Source: Leptospiraceae bacterium
GTDB taxonomy: Bacteria > Spirochaetota > Leptospiria > Leptospirales > Leptospiraceae
Reading direction: 5' to 3'
DNA: 64,000 nucleotides
Assembly: GCA_024233875.1 (NCBI GenBank)
Contig: JACKPB010000001.1
Coordinates: 1-64,000 of the forward strand
Within the stretch, counting starts at the first letter, position 1; each line of letters begins with the position of its first letter. This document shows positions 15,351-24,976 of this stretch, piece after piece. The translations under genes and the position numbers were made by a program. The notes under the pieces are model-generated. The model was not told the origin of the DNA, made no database searches, and saw only the letters and a program-made list of their open reading frames with translations.

Positions 15351-16520
15351 ATGAAAAAGAAGATCTTAGTTTTGGGGGGAGGATTTGCAGGTGTTCAGAC
15401 TGCTATCGAACTGGAGAAATTGAATCAATTTGAAGTGACTTTGATTTCCGATCGGGACTATTTGTTTCTGTACCCTGTTTCCATTTGGATTCCTGTTCAT
15501 AAAAAAGAATTTGAAGATGTTAAGGTTCCTATCTCAGAAATCATAAAAAAATATCCGTTTCAAATGATTCAGGATAAGGTCAATCACATCCATCCCCATG
15601 ATCAAACCGTTGAGTGTGAGAAAAAAACCTATTTTTACGATTACCTTGTGATAGCCATAGGTGCGGATAAGATGAAACACAAGGGAATTGAAAATACACT
15701 TTCCATCTGTGGAAAGCCTGAAGTTTCTCTCGAGATAAGAAAACGTCTGGACGATCTGGTCGCAAAGGGAAAAGGGAGAATCGCTATTGGTTTCAGTGGA
15801 AATCCCAAAGACAAATCCGCAGTGAGGGGAGGACCTGCCTTCGAACTCATGTTCAATATCCATAATTTTCTAAAAAAGAAAGGTTTGAGAGAAAAGTTTG
15901 ATCTAACATTTTTTGCTCCCATGCAGGATCCCGGAGCCCGAATGGGACAGGCTTCTCTAAAAATGTTAGAAAAGGTTTTTTTGAAATACAATATTCATAG
16001 ACAATTCGGTAAGAAGATGAAGGAGTTTCTTCCTGATGGGATTCTCCTGGAAGATGAATCCAAGCTCGATTCCGATCTTACCCTTTTTATCCCTGCGGGT
16101 TCGGGAAATGCTGTACTTCAGGATTCGGGGTTGCCTCTTTCCGAATCCGGGTTTGTCCTGATTGAAGACAGTGGTTTGGTCAAAGGCAGTAAAAATATTT
16201 TTGCAGTGGGCGACGTTGCATTTCTGGAAGGACCGGATTGGGTGGCCAAGCAGGGGCATATTGCTGAAGTCATGGGTAGAAACGCAGTTCACAACATCCT
16301 TCAACTGGAATCAGGAGGGAACGATTGGAAGGGGTATCAGGAGCATTTGAATATTCTCTGTGTGATGGATACGGGCAAGGGAGCTTCCTTTGTCTTCCGT
16401 AATGAGAAAAAAGCTTATATGATTCCGCTTCCCGTTATGGGACATTGGATGAAAAAAGGTTGGGGGTTCTATGCAAAATGGACAAAACTAGGAAAGTTTC
16501 CCCGAATACCGGGGTTATGA
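15351..16520 (+). CDS. NAD(P)/FAD-dependent oxidoreductase, NDH-2 / sulfide:quinone reductase-like
   Basis: 389 residues from ATG 15351, preceded by GGGAGA. The N-terminal FAD-binding motif is ILVLGGGFAGVQTAIEL, and the second FAD segment is NIFAVGDVAFLEG. The C-terminal part carries NILCVMDTGKGASFVFR. Members oxidise sulfide or NADH and pass electrons to quinone at the membrane face; the substrate is not decidable. A hydrophobic anchor is not obvious. It is a single gene, convergent with the acetoacetyl-CoA synthetase. Confidence 0.8.
   Translation: MKKKILVLGGGFAGVQTAIELEKLNQFEVTLISDRDYLFLYPVSIWIPVHKKEFEDVKVPISEIIKKYPFQMIQDKVNHIHPHDQTVECEKKTYFYDYLVIAIGADKMKHKGIENTLSICGKPEVSLEIRKRLDDLVAKGKGRIAIGFSGNPKDKSAVRGGPAFELMFNIHNFLKKKGLREKFDLTFFAPMQDPGARMGQASLKMLEKVFLKYNIHRQFGKKMKEFLPDGILLEDESKLDSDLTLFIPAGSGNAVLQDSGLPLSESGFVLIEDSGLVKGSKNIFAVGDVAFLEGPDWVAKQGHIAEVMGRNAVHNILQLESGGNDWKGYQEHLNILCVMDTGKGASFVFRNEKKAYMIPLPVMGHWMKKGWGFYAKWTKLGKFPRIPGL
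16500..16514. terminator. Possible shared terminator hairpin
   Basis: CCCCG-AATAC-CGGGG forms a short hairpin over the last codons of the oxidoreductase gene and about 45 bp beyond the stop of the convergent synthetase. Only weak T-runs follow on either strand, so termination is a guess. Confidence 0.35.
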
Positions 16521-16556
16521 ATTTTGCCCCGGGATCGTTGAATTTCCGAATAAGGC

Positions 16557-18527
16557 TCAATCGGGTATCACAAGATCTTCGTAGTACTTTAGGATCTCCG
16601 GGTTGCTCAGGGACTCCCGATTGCTGACTTCTTTTTTTTCCAGAATGTTTTTCACTGCGAGTTCCACTTTCTTGAGGTTTCGTGTGTAAGGTATTCCGGG
16701 TGCAGAATAGATCAATTCGGGAACATGGCGCGGGGAAGCTTCTTTTTTGATTCGGAATCGGATTTCTTTTTCTAAATCCCGGGTGAATTCTCTTCCCTCC
16801 CTCATAACCACAAAGAGAATGACCCGAACATCTCCTTTATGAGTCTGTCCGACTGCCAGTGAATCTGAAATTTCAGAAATCGTTTCTACGATACGATAGA
16901 TGTCTGAAGTACCTATCCGCACTCCTCCGGGGTTCAGTGTGGCATCGCTCCTGCCCAAAATTACAAAACCATCCTCTTCGGTTTGAATGCAAAAATCTCC
17001 ATGTCGCCAAACGTTTGGATACTTTTCAAAATAGGCTTTTAGATATTTTTCTCCCGTCCGGTCATTGAGAAAAAATAAGGGCATGGATGGAAATGGTTGA
17101 AGACAAACCAATTCCCCTTCTTCCAGTTTTGTTGGTTTGCCTTTTTCATTCCAGATCTCGACTGCCATTCCCAAGCCTGCGGATTGAATCTCCCCCCTCC
17201 GGACCGGTACAATCGGGTTGCCCAGGACAAAGCATCCATTCAGATCGGTTCCTCCGGATATGGAAGAGAGTTGAACCGTATGAAGAATGTTTTCATAAAC
17301 AAAGTCAAATTGTTCGGGGAGTAGTGGGGAGCCGGTAGAGAGAATCGTTCGGAGATTGGAAAGATCCAGGTTCTTGTATTCAAGATAGGATGATTTTTTT
17401 AGAGCAGAAAGATATCCCGCACTGGTGCCAAACACATTTAATTTTGTCTCTGCGGCGATTTCCCAGAGACGGGAGGGTTCCGGATAAAATGGGTTTCCAT
17501 CGAAGAGAACGAGTTTGGAACCCAGAGCTAGACCGGAAGCCATCCAATTCCACATCATCCAGCCGCAGGTAGTGAAGTAAAAAAGGGTCTCTTCTTCCTT
17601 CAGATCCAAATGGTACTTCAATTCTTTCACTTGATTGAGAAGAACACCCTGACCCTGAACCATACACTTGGGGAGTCCTGTGGTACCCGAGGAAAACATA
17701 ATATAGGTCGGATTTGTAAATGGGAATTTTTCGAAAGTCATTGTACTTTCTTTCTCAGAGAGAAATTCACTGTAACGTATTGCATTTTTGTCTGAGAGTG
17801 GAGTGAGATCAGTTCCGGCAAATTGGAGAACGATGGCTTTTCGGAGTCCGGGAAGTCCCGATATGATTTCTGAAAAATCAGAAGTCTTGTCAATAGTCTT
17901 TCCCTTATAGAAGTATCCATCGACCAAAAAGAGATACTGGGGAGCTACCTGTGAGAAACGATCGAGAATCGCTGAGTTTCCAAAATCCGGAGAGGAACTG
18001 GAAAATATGGCTCCGAGAGAAGTCGCCGCAATCATGATGAAAAGAGTCTCGGGGAGATTGGGCATGCAGACAGCAACCCTATCTCCGGGTTTGATTCCTG
18101 ATTTCAGGAAGGCATCCCTGAGACGATTCACCTCGGATATCAACTCGTCAACGGAAATGGATCGGTAGAGTTTCTCTTCTACATAGGAGGTGATGACTGT
18201 TTCTTTGCCCCTACCTTCTTTTTGTTTCTTTAGTGAAGGGAGGAGAAGATTTTCACCAAAATTCATCCGAACATGGGGGAACCATCTCGTGTCCTTCATC
18301 AGAGTCCCTCTCTGGAAGCTGGGCTCCGGATTTCCTATAAAATCCAGCCCTGATTGGACCAAAAGCTCCCTCCAGAACCATTCCGGTTTCTCGGTAGTCC
18401 ATTGATGAAACGAGTGATAGTCTTTTAGAAAAGAGGTGTCAATTTTGCCACGGAAGGATTGGATAAACCTTGCCATTTCTGTGGAATCGGGATTCGAATG
18501 TCTCCAGAGCTCGGTATTCATATCCAA
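16557..18527 (-). CDS. aacS: Acetoacetyl-CoA synthetase
   Basis: 656 residues, the normal length for acetoacetate-CoA ligase. Adenylate-forming motifs: YIMFSSGTTGLPK (P-loop), ISGGTDLNG, WRHGDF, and the hinge GRSDATLNPGGVRIGTSDIY. The catalytic C-terminal Lys region reads YTRNLKKVELAVK rather than the usual SGKKVE; a Lys is retained. The enzyme activates acetoacetate with ATP and CoA, returning ketone-body carbon to acetyl-CoA or polymer metabolism in the cytoplasm. It is a single-gene unit with no thiolase next to it. Confidence 0.92.
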   Translation of the reverse strand: MDMNTELWRHSNPDSTEMARFIQSFRGKIDTSFLKDYHSFHQWTTEKPEWFWRELLVQSGLDFIGNPEPSFQRGTLMKDTRWFPHVRMNFGENLLLPSLKKQKEGRGKETVITSYVEEKLYRSISVDELISEVNRLRDAFLKSGIKPGDRVAVCMPNLPETLFIMIAATSLGAIFSSSSPDFGNSAILDRFSQVAPQYLFLVDGYFYKGKTIDKTSDFSEIISGLPGLRKAIVLQFAGTDLTPLSDKNAIRYSEFLSEKESTMTFEKFPFTNPTYIMFSSGTTGLPKCMVQGQGVLLNQVKELKYHLDLKEEETLFYFTTCGWMMWNWMASGLALGSKLVLFDGNPFYPEPSRLWEIAAETKLNVFGTSAGYLSALKKSSYLEYKNLDLSNLRTILSTGSPLLPEQFDFVYENILHTVQLSSISGGTDLNGCFVLGNPIVPVRRGEIQSAGLGMAVEIWNEKGKPTKLEEGELVCLQPFPSMPLFFLNDRTGEKYLKAYFEKYPNVWRHGDFCIQTEEDGFVILGRSDATLNPGGVRIGTSDIYRIVETISEISDSLAVGQTHKGDVRVILFVVMREGREFTRDLEKEIRFRIKKEASPRHVPELIYSAPGIPYTRNLKKVELAVKNILEKKEVSNRESLSNPEILKYYEDLVIPD

Positions 18528-18668
18528 GAACGTAGTGGAAGAAAAGCAAATGTCAAGTGAAAAGACCTTTCCTCCATTTCAGAAAAAAATCATCCCATTT
18601 TAGAAAAAAAATCACGGGTTTTCAATTTTCCATTCATTTTCGGAACCTTAGTTTAGAGGAAACTAAAA

Positions 18669-19397
18669 ATGAAGACATCTCTCTTTTCTCATTCCCTATC
18701 AAAAGTTCTGGATTGGACCTTCCCTCTCCATTGCAGTTTTTGTGGAGATTATGACATTCTCAGCCGGAAAATCTCAATTTGCAGGTCTTGCTACCCACGG
18801 TCGATCGTTCCGGATGTACAACTCTGTGAAATCTGTAAGTCTCCTTGGGTGGAAGAGGCTAAGTCCTGTTCGTATTGTGGAAGTAGAAATATTTTTTTCG
18901 ATCGACTCGATTACGGTCGTATCCGCGGAGAAAGAGAAACCAGAATTCTCGATCGGGTCAAATTTCGGGAAGAATTCTATCTCCGGTTCTTCTTTCGAAT
19001 GGGACTGGGGAAAAAAATTTCCATTTTGAAAGACTGGAGGATCAGCAAAATCAGCTTTGTCCCCTCCAATTCTTCCACTTTGAGAAAACGTCCTTATCTT
19101 GTAGCGGAACCGGCTATGAAATGGATATCGAAGGCATTGAATCAGCCGATACTTCCTCTACTGGAAAAACAATCAGGCGAACTCCAATCGGGTAAGACCT
19201 TTACCGAAAGATTTTTTCATGCTAGGTTTGCCTTCCGGATTCGGAAAGAATTTGAAAAGAAATTGAGTGGAAATGTCCTTCTGGTGGATGATGTCTTCAC
19301 AACAGGGGCAACTCTCAATGAATGTGCAAGGATTTTGAAGGAAAATGGAGCGGAGAAAGTCTACCTCTTTACCCTTCTCAAGGGCTTAAACCGTTGA
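18669..19397 (+). CDS. comF: ComF-family phosphoribosyltransferase-like protein
   Basis: 242 residues. Four CxxC pairs in the N-terminal third (CSFC, CRSC, CEIC, CSYC) form the double zinc-ribbon of the family; the C terminus carries the PRPP-binding loop VLLVDDVFTTGATLNEC. Known roles are DNA uptake in competent bacteria and, in others, unclear. AGAGGAAA precedes the ATG. The envelope protein gene follows after 45 bp, probably on the same transcript. Confidence 0.85.
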   Translation: MKTSLFSHSLSKVLDWTFPLHCSFCGDYDILSRKISICRSCYPRSIVPDVQLCEICKSPWVEEAKSCSYCGSRNIFFDRLDYGRIRGERETRILDRVKFREEFYLRFFFRMGLGKKISILKDWRISKISFVPSNSSTLRKRPYLVAEPAMKWISKALNQPILPLLEKQSGELQSGKTFTERFFHARFAFRIRKEFEKKLSGNVLLVDDVFTTGATLNECARILKENGAEKVYLFTLLKGLNR

Positions 19398-19442
19398 TTT
19401 TTGTTTGTAAAAATAGGTTGATTTCAAAGATTACCATAAGTA

Positions 19443-21308
19443 ATGAGAAAATCTGAAAAAGCCATGCATGGCACTACAGTTTTCAAACGCATTTGGGAGA
19501 GAGTTCAGGGATTCTTTCCTCCCTATCCGGTTCTAATCACTCTTTTCCTCCTTATTTGGATTTCATCTCCCCTGAGCGCGGTGGAGGATGTGGAAATTGA
19601 ACTTCCCAAGATCTATTTTTCTCCCAATCAGGACGGGATTTTGGATACAATGATTTTCCAGTTCAAAAGAACCAATGACAAGATCATAGAGGATTGGACT
19701 TTTGAGATCTACAATGAAGCAGGTAAAGAGATCAAGCGCTTCCGTGCGGATGTCCGTCACAAGAGTAAGTCAAAGCTCCTGAGTTTTATTAAAAAATCGG
19801 AGGAGCTTGCAGAAAAGAAAGTCAATCTTCCCCCGGAGATTGAATGGACAGGAATCGGAGATGATGGGAAGACCCCTCCCGATGGAAGATATATCTTTCG
19901 ATTGCATGTATTTTATGGAGATCGGACCGAATGGAAGTCCATGGATAGGATGTTCTATCTGGATCGAACGACCCCGATCGGAAAGCCTCTCACTGATTTG
20001 AGAATTTTTTTCCCAAACGGGGATAAGGCTATGAATACAGTTTCCATAAATCACCAGACCGTCTCCGAAATCTCGGACCGATGGACGGGAACCATTTACA
20101 ACGAGAAAGAGATTCCGATCAAAACATATTTTTGGGACAACAAGACTCTTCCCAAGCAAATCAAATGGGATGGGAAGGATGATCGTGGGATTCCCATGCC
20201 CGAAGGCTTCTACCGCTATCGATTGCGTGGAGAAGACTTCTCTGAAAATGCATTCTTCTGGGATTTGAAATACATTCAAATCGCCAATAGCCCCAAAACG
20301 GATGCAATCGCTGAAGTGGATGAATTTTCCCCCGATGGAGACAAACTCAAAGATAAGGTGCATTTCTATCTCTTTGCTCCTACTGAAAAAAAGATCGAAT
20401 TTTGGAAGTTGAGCATCCAATCTGAAATAGACCCTCTAAAAGAAGTGAGAGCCTTTACTTCCTATGAGGCGATTCCGGAGTTTGTGGAATGGGATGGGAA
20501 GGATGGATTTGGAAACCTACTTCCCGATGGAAACTACATCTACACTCTTGAAATCATTGCTGTAGGCGGGAAAAAGCTGAGTTCTCTACCGAAGAAGGTC
20601 TATCTAAATACAGCCAAACCCGAAATTGAGTTTAAGATCCTGTCCACTCCATTCACACCGGATGGGGATGGAGAGAATGATGCCCTGGAGATCTTTCCAA
20701 TTTTAAAAAACATTCAGGCGAGAACCTGGAAGATCTCGATTGTTGAAAAATATCTTTTTGAAGAAATTCCGAGAAAGAGGGTGATCAAGTCATGGAAGGG
20801 GCTTTCCAATCCTCCGGAAAGGATCCTCTGGGATGGAATGGGGGACGATGGAATCCCAGTTTCTTCCCTAACCCATCATGAGATCTACTTCTCCTTTACC
20901 AACGAATACGGTCAGTACAAAACCTATAAGGTAAAGAATATGGAAACCGGACTTATGGTGAAGCGTAAGGACACAGATCAACTCAGGATATCCATCCCGG
21001 AATATGTCTTTCGTGAGAGGGGAGATGGTGAGGTGATTTCTGAGATCAAATCTATTTTGAAACTCTATCCCGGCTACCGTGTCGAATTGCAGGCTCATTC
21101 CAAACAACCCGGTGACAATAAAGAAAATCTTCGTCGAACAGAAAACAGAGCAAAATCTCTTTACAATAAAATCTTCGGGAATACTGTGCGTCAGGATATC
21201 TTCACCTTCCGGGGCTTCGGAGAAGTCGAATTGCTTTACATGGAAGAGGATGAGTACAAACAGGAAAAAAATGATCGAATCGATCTGGTTCTTTCCATTC
21301 AAAAATAG
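19443..21308 (+). CDS. Envelope protein with FlgD-like Ig repeats and OmpA-like C terminus
   Basis: 621 residues with an N-terminal hydrophobic signal (PVLITLFLLIWISSPLSA). Four to five repeats carry the pattern FSPNQDGILD ... EWTGIGDDG..PPDGRY; the acidic SPDGDxxxD loops look like calcium sites. The last ~110 residues (ISIPEYVFRERGDGEVISEI ... GYRVELQAHS ... RRTENRAKSLYN) match an OmpA-like peptidoglycan-binding domain. It likely spans the periplasm and tethers outer membrane to wall; this is inference. It is followed after 8 bp by the WYL regulator. Confidence 0.75.
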   Translation: MRKSEKAMHGTTVFKRIWERVQGFFPPYPVLITLFLLIWISSPLSAVEDVEIELPKIYFSPNQDGILDTMIFQFKRTNDKIIEDWTFEIYNEAGKEIKRFRADVRHKSKSKLLSFIKKSEELAEKKVNLPPEIEWTGIGDDGKTPPDGRYIFRLHVFYGDRTEWKSMDRMFYLDRTTPIGKPLTDLRIFFPNGDKAMNTVSINHQTVSEISDRWTGTIYNEKEIPIKTYFWDNKTLPKQIKWDGKDDRGIPMPEGFYRYRLRGEDFSENAFFWDLKYIQIANSPKTDAIAEVDEFSPDGDKLKDKVHFYLFAPTEKKIEFWKLSIQSEIDPLKEVRAFTSYEAIPEFVEWDGKDGFGNLLPDGNYIYTLEIIAVGGKKLSSLPKKVYLNTAKPEIEFKILSTPFTPDGDGENDALEIFPILKNIQARTWKISIVEKYLFEEIPRKRVIKSWKGLSNPPERILWDGMGDDGIPVSSLTHHEIYFSFTNEYGQYKTYKVKNMETGLMVKRKDTDQLRISIPEYVFRERGDGEVISEIKSILKLYPGYRVELQAHSKQPGDNKENLRRTENRAKSLYNKIFGNTVRQDIFTFRGFGEVELLYMEEDEYKQEKNDRIDLVLSIQK

Positions 21309-21316
21309 GGGAAACG

Positions 21317-22264
21317 ATGAATCCAACTAGCTATCGTATCGCTAATAAATTAGGTCTGATCAATATAATCACATCCAATAAGGGAGTCTCCTTTGAAAGT
21401 CTTGTAGGAGTCTCCAATCATGAGAGACCCGCCAAGATCAAAAAAGAGCTCGGCCAGCTTTTCATGGTGGGATCCCATCCCTACACTCCTGCAGACTACA
21501 TAGAGGTGGACTACGATTCCACAGGAATCAAAATTTCCTTACCGGTAAATATCGAAAGAGCCATCGGGTTGAATGCCAGAGAGTGGGTGCAGCTCAGAAA
21601 TCTTATAGAATGCGAACTTGCTGAGTCAGAATCAGAAGAGGATAGAAAGATATACGAATCTATAAAATCCAAAATCCAAAAAGTAGTTCCCAGTTCTGAA
21701 TACAGGGACTTCCAATCTCTGAAGGAATTGGTGCGTGAAGCCATTGCCGCAGATCTGGCGATTGCATTCACATATCAAAAACGCAATTCAAACGAAATGG
21801 AAGAGAGAATCGTAGATCCCTGTTTTTTCTTTGAAGAGAAAAGTCAATACCTCGCCGCCTACTGCCATTCCGGAAAAGGAATCCGAAGTTTTCGTTTGGA
21901 CCTGATTCAGAATCTGAGAATTACAGACATTCGAATCCAATATCATATCAAAGAGGAAACCAGAAAGGAACACCTCGATTCCTTCCTTGCCTTCCTCTCC
22001 AGATCAGAAAAAGATTCAGATCTGGCTTTGCTCCGGGTGGATTCTTCTGCTTATTTCCACCTCTCCGGTGTCATACGTCCGGAAGAGGTAACCAGAGAAT
22101 CCCCCGATTCCTATCTTATGAAAACTAAGATCATCGAGATGGGATGGTTTTTGTCTCTTATCAAAGGGTATGGAAGCTCTGTATCCATTTTGGAACCCAA
22201 TTATCTCAAGCAGGAATTGAGCCGGCAGATTGCTGAGATTCGAATCCCGGGTCTTCTGACTTGA
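21317..22264 (+). CDS. WYL-domain protein
   Basis: 315 residues. The WYL-type domain is visible at about 145-205: IAFTYQKRNSN, RIVDPCFFFEEKSQYLAAYC, and IRSFRLDLIQNL; the name-giving triad reads QYL. A C-terminal WCX-like extension follows. The N-terminal ~90 residues could be a helix-turn-helix but the motif is not clear. WYL proteins sense small ligands or nucleic acids and often regulate DNA repair or defence. Here it lies between an envelope gene and ispE, overlapping ispE by 4 bp, so it is transcribed with housekeeping genes. Confidence 0.75.
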   Translation: MNPTSYRIANKLGLINIITSNKGVSFESLVGVSNHERPAKIKKELGQLFMVGSHPYTPADYIEVDYDSTGIKISLPVNIERAIGLNAREWVQLRNLIECELAESESEEDRKIYESIKSKIQKVVPSSEYRDFQSLKELVREAIAADLAIAFTYQKRNSNEMEERIVDPCFFFEEKSQYLAAYCHSGKGIRSFRLDLIQNLRITDIRIQYHIKEETRKEHLDSFLAFLSRSEKDSDLALLRVDSSAYFHLSGVIRPEEVTRESPDSYLMKTKIIEMGWFLSLIKGYGSSVSILEPNYLKQELSRQIAEIRIPGLLT

Positions 22265-23151
22265 AAACCTATCTTTCCCCTGCAAAAATCAATCTAGGAC
22301 TGAAAATTCTTTCCCGGAGATCAGATGGGTATCACAATTTGGAGTCCATTTTCTTGAAACTCGGCTGGGGAGATGAAATCGCTTTTGAAGATTCAGCAAG
22401 TTTTGAACTGGAGTCAGAGAATCTTTTGCCGGATTCCCGTAAGGAAGAATTTGAAAAGGTTTCCGAAAGAGGAAATCCCGAAAAAAATCTCCTCTTCAAA
22501 ACATTTCTTTTCTGCCGGGAACTCAAACCGGAAATTCAAGGTGTCAGGATTCATTTAAAAAAGAGAATTCCCCCCGGAGGAGGGCTGGGAGGGGGAAGTT
22601 CAAATGCCGCCATCCTGATCCGAAATTTCTTTCGATCTGAAGAATTTACGGAAGATTTCCTCAAAAAGGTTTCTGGACTCGGCGCGGATATTCCCTTTTT
22701 TCTCCTGGATTCTCATGCCTATGTGACAGGAATCGGGGAAGTTCTCGAGCCATTAGAGATTTCTTCCGGGTATGGAATTTTGGTTTTTCCCGATTTGAAT
22801 GTTTCAACGGGAGAAGCCTTTCAAGCATTAAAAAAACCTTTACAAGAAACAGGGTCTTTAGAATCTTGTAAATCAGTTCCAGAAGACTTACTGAACCTCG
22901 TTCGATCGGGTGATTGGTCTGGAATGGATGCAAGGATTCAAAATGATTTCGAACCATTTGTCCTTGGCAAATTCCCTGATTTGGCTCTCCTAAAGAATGA
23001 GATGCTCCAAAGCGGTTTAGAGTTTGTCTCGATGACTGGCACGGGGTCTACTTTTTATGGTCTGGTCAAAGAGTTCGGGGTTCTCCCCGGAGTGATCAGC
23101 AGGTTGAAAAGTAAGTTTTCCAAGTATCAAGTCATAGATTTCCATTTTTAA
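22261..23151 (+). CDS. ispE: 4-diphosphocytidyl-2-C-methyl-D-erythritol kinase
   Basis: 296 residues, GHMP kinase fold. The motif LSPAKINLGLKIL opens the protein, and the ATP loop is PPGGGLGGGSSNAA. It phosphorylates CDP-methylerythritol in the MEP isoprenoid pathway. The start is a TTG that overlaps the WYL stop (TTGA). A tRNA-Gln gene begins two bases after its stop codon. Confidence 0.93.
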   Translation: MKTYLSPAKINLGLKILSRRSDGYHNLESIFLKLGWGDEIAFEDSASFELESENLLPDSRKEEFEKVSERGNPEKNLLFKTFLFCRELKPEIQGVRIHLKKRIPPGGGLGGGSSNAAILIRNFFRSEEFTEDFLKKVSGLGADIPFFLLDSHAYVTGIGEVLEPLEISSGYGILVFPDLNVSTGEAFQALKKPLQETGSLESCKSVPEDLLNLVRSGDWSGMDARIQNDFEPFVLGKFPDLALLKNEMLQSGLEFVSMTGTGSTFYGLVKEFGVLPGVISRLKSKFSKYQVIDFHF

Positions 23152-23153
23152 AT

Positions 23154-23229
<76 letters not shown>

Positions 23230-23261
23230 ATTTTGACACATCTGGATCGGATCTTTTGAGT

Positions 23262-24014
23262 ATGAATCAAATCAATCAAACCTGTGCAGTAGTTCTGGCA
23301 GCCGGAAAGGGTACCAGAATGAAGTCCGATCTTCCTAAGGTAGCCACACTTCTCAATGAAAAGCCGCTTCTGCTTCATGTTGTAGAGACTCTGGAGAGTA
23401 TTGGAATCTCCCGTATACTTGTCATTATTGGTTACAAAAAAGAAATAGTCATGGATTTATTGAAAAATAAGAAAGGTATCGAATTTGCCGAACAGAAAGA
23501 ACAACTTGGAACGGGTCATGCGGTTCTCTGTGCGGAAGATGCCCTCAAAGATTTCGAGGGAAATCTCCTGGTCTGTTGTGGGGATGTTCCTCTGATCAGG
23601 TCCCATAGTTTTCAGGAACTCTTGGACTATCACTCAGAAAATCAAATGAATGCCACAGTCCTCTCAGCTAAGATAGAAAATCCAAAGGGTTATGGACGTT
23701 TGGTATTTCAGACCTCAGGAAAATTAGATCGAATTGTTGAAGAAAAAGACGCGAGTGACGAGGAAAAGAAAATAGATATCATCAATACCGGAACCTATGT
23801 TTTCTCTGCTCCTTCTGTATTTTCAAAGCTAAAAAGTATCAATAGCCAAAATGCTCAAAATGAGTACTATCTTCCCGATCTTATCGGGATCTACAATCAG
23901 GGGAACGGAAAGACCGGTACAGTAGTTCTTAAAAATCACTTGGAAAGTCTGGGGGTCAATTCCCCTGAAGATTTACTCTATCTTCATGACATCCTCGAAA
24001 AAGGACAGGTATGA
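23262..24014 (+). CDS. glmU: UDP-GlcNAc pyrophosphorylase, GlmU N-terminal domain only
   Basis: About 250 residues with the nucleotidyltransferase motif VVLAAGKGTRMKSDLPKV, the uridine loop EQLGTGHAV and the metal site CCGDVPL. The left-handed beta-helix acetyltransferase half of standard GlmU (~450 aa) is absent. It makes UDP-GlcNAc from GlcNAc-1-P for peptidoglycan and lipid A. ATG 23262 is preferred over the in-frame TTG two codons upstream. It overlaps prs by 4 bp. Another protein must supply glucosamine-1-P acetylation. Confidence 0.85.
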   Translation: MNQINQTCAVVLAAGKGTRMKSDLPKVATLLNEKPLLLHVVETLESIGISRILVIIGYKKEIVMDLLKNKKGIEFAEQKEQLGTGHAVLCAEDALKDFEGNLLVCCGDVPLIRSHSFQELLDYHSENQMNATVLSAKIENPKGYGRLVFQTSGKLDRIVEEKDASDEEKKIDIINTGTYVFSAPSVFSKLKSINSQNAQNEYYLPDLIGIYNQGNGKTGTVVLKNHLESLGVNSPEDLLYLHDILEKGQV

Positions 24015-24955
24015 ATATGACTAGTGATCTGGTTGTTTTCTCCGGAAATTCAAATATCCCCTTAGCGGAAGAAGTTTGCCATCACCTCGAAGTTCCCTTA
24101 GGAAAATCGATAGTCAAACGATTTTCTGATGGAGAGGTTTGGGTAAAAATAGAAGAAAATGTTCGGGGAAAAGATATCTTTGTGATCCAACCGATCAGCA
24201 AGCCCGCAAACGATTCTCTCATGGAACTGCTTCTCATTCTGGATGCTCTCAGAAGAGCCTCGGCCCGTCGGGTGACCGCAGTACTTCCTTATTATGGATA
24301 CGGTAGACAGGATCGAAAGGTCGAGCCGAGAGTTCCGATTTCTGCTAGATTGGTAGCTGATTTGATTCAGAGTCCCGGTCCTGATCGAATTCTGACCATG
24401 GATCTACACGCAGATCAAATTCAGGGATTCTTTCATATCCCCGTTGACCATCTCTTCTTCTCGGCTGTTCTCTACGATTATCTAAAATCCAAAGAGATTC
24501 CTGATCTGGTCGTTGTGTCTCCGGATTCCGGGGGAGCGGAAAGAGCAAGGTTTTTGGGCAAAAAATTGAATGCGAATCTTGCAATTATTGACAAGAGAAG
24601 ACCCCGTGCGAATGAATCCATAGTGATGAATATTATTGGAGACGTGAGCGGGAAAAATTGTCTGGTTTTGGATGATATGATCGACACAGGTGGAACCATT
24701 TGTAAGGGAGCTCAGGCCCTACTTGCGAATGGAGCTAAGTCAGTTATTTGTTGTGCTACACATGCAGTTCTTTCGGGAGGTGCTATGAACAATTTGAATT
24801 CTACTGATTTTAAGGAAGTCGTTCTCTCGAATACAATTCAAATCGAAAAAGCTAGTGATTATAAGAATCTCAATGTGCTATCCGTAGCTCCCATATTTGC
24901 AAAAGCTATCCGTAGGATTCACAATGAAGAGTCCATAAGTTCGTTATTTATATAA
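24011..24955 (+). CDS. prs: Ribose-phosphate pyrophosphokinase
   Basis: 314 residues, standard length. Seen: FSGNSNIPLAEEV at the N terminus, MDLHADQIQGFF, VVSPDSGGAERARF and the PRPP loop LVLDDMIDTGGTI. It makes PRPP from ribose-5-P and ATP for nucleotide, His and Trp synthesis. It starts within the glmU stop codon (ATGA overlap); a second in-frame ATG lies two codons later. Confidence 0.95.
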   Translation: MNMTSDLVVFSGNSNIPLAEEVCHHLEVPLGKSIVKRFSDGEVWVKIEENVRGKDIFVIQPISKPANDSLMELLLILDALRRASARRVTAVLPYYGYGRQDRKVEPRVPISARLVADLIQSPGPDRILTMDLHADQIQGFFHIPVDHLFFSAVLYDYLKSKEIPDLVVVSPDSGGAERARFLGKKLNANLAIIDKRRPRANESIVMNIIGDVSGKNCLVLDDMIDTGGTICKGAQALLANGAKSVICCATHAVLSGGAMNNLNSTDFKEVVLSNTIQIEKASDYKNLNVLSVAPIFAKAIRRIHNEESISSLFI

Positions 24956-24976
24956 AATGAGAAAAAGGTAAAGAAG

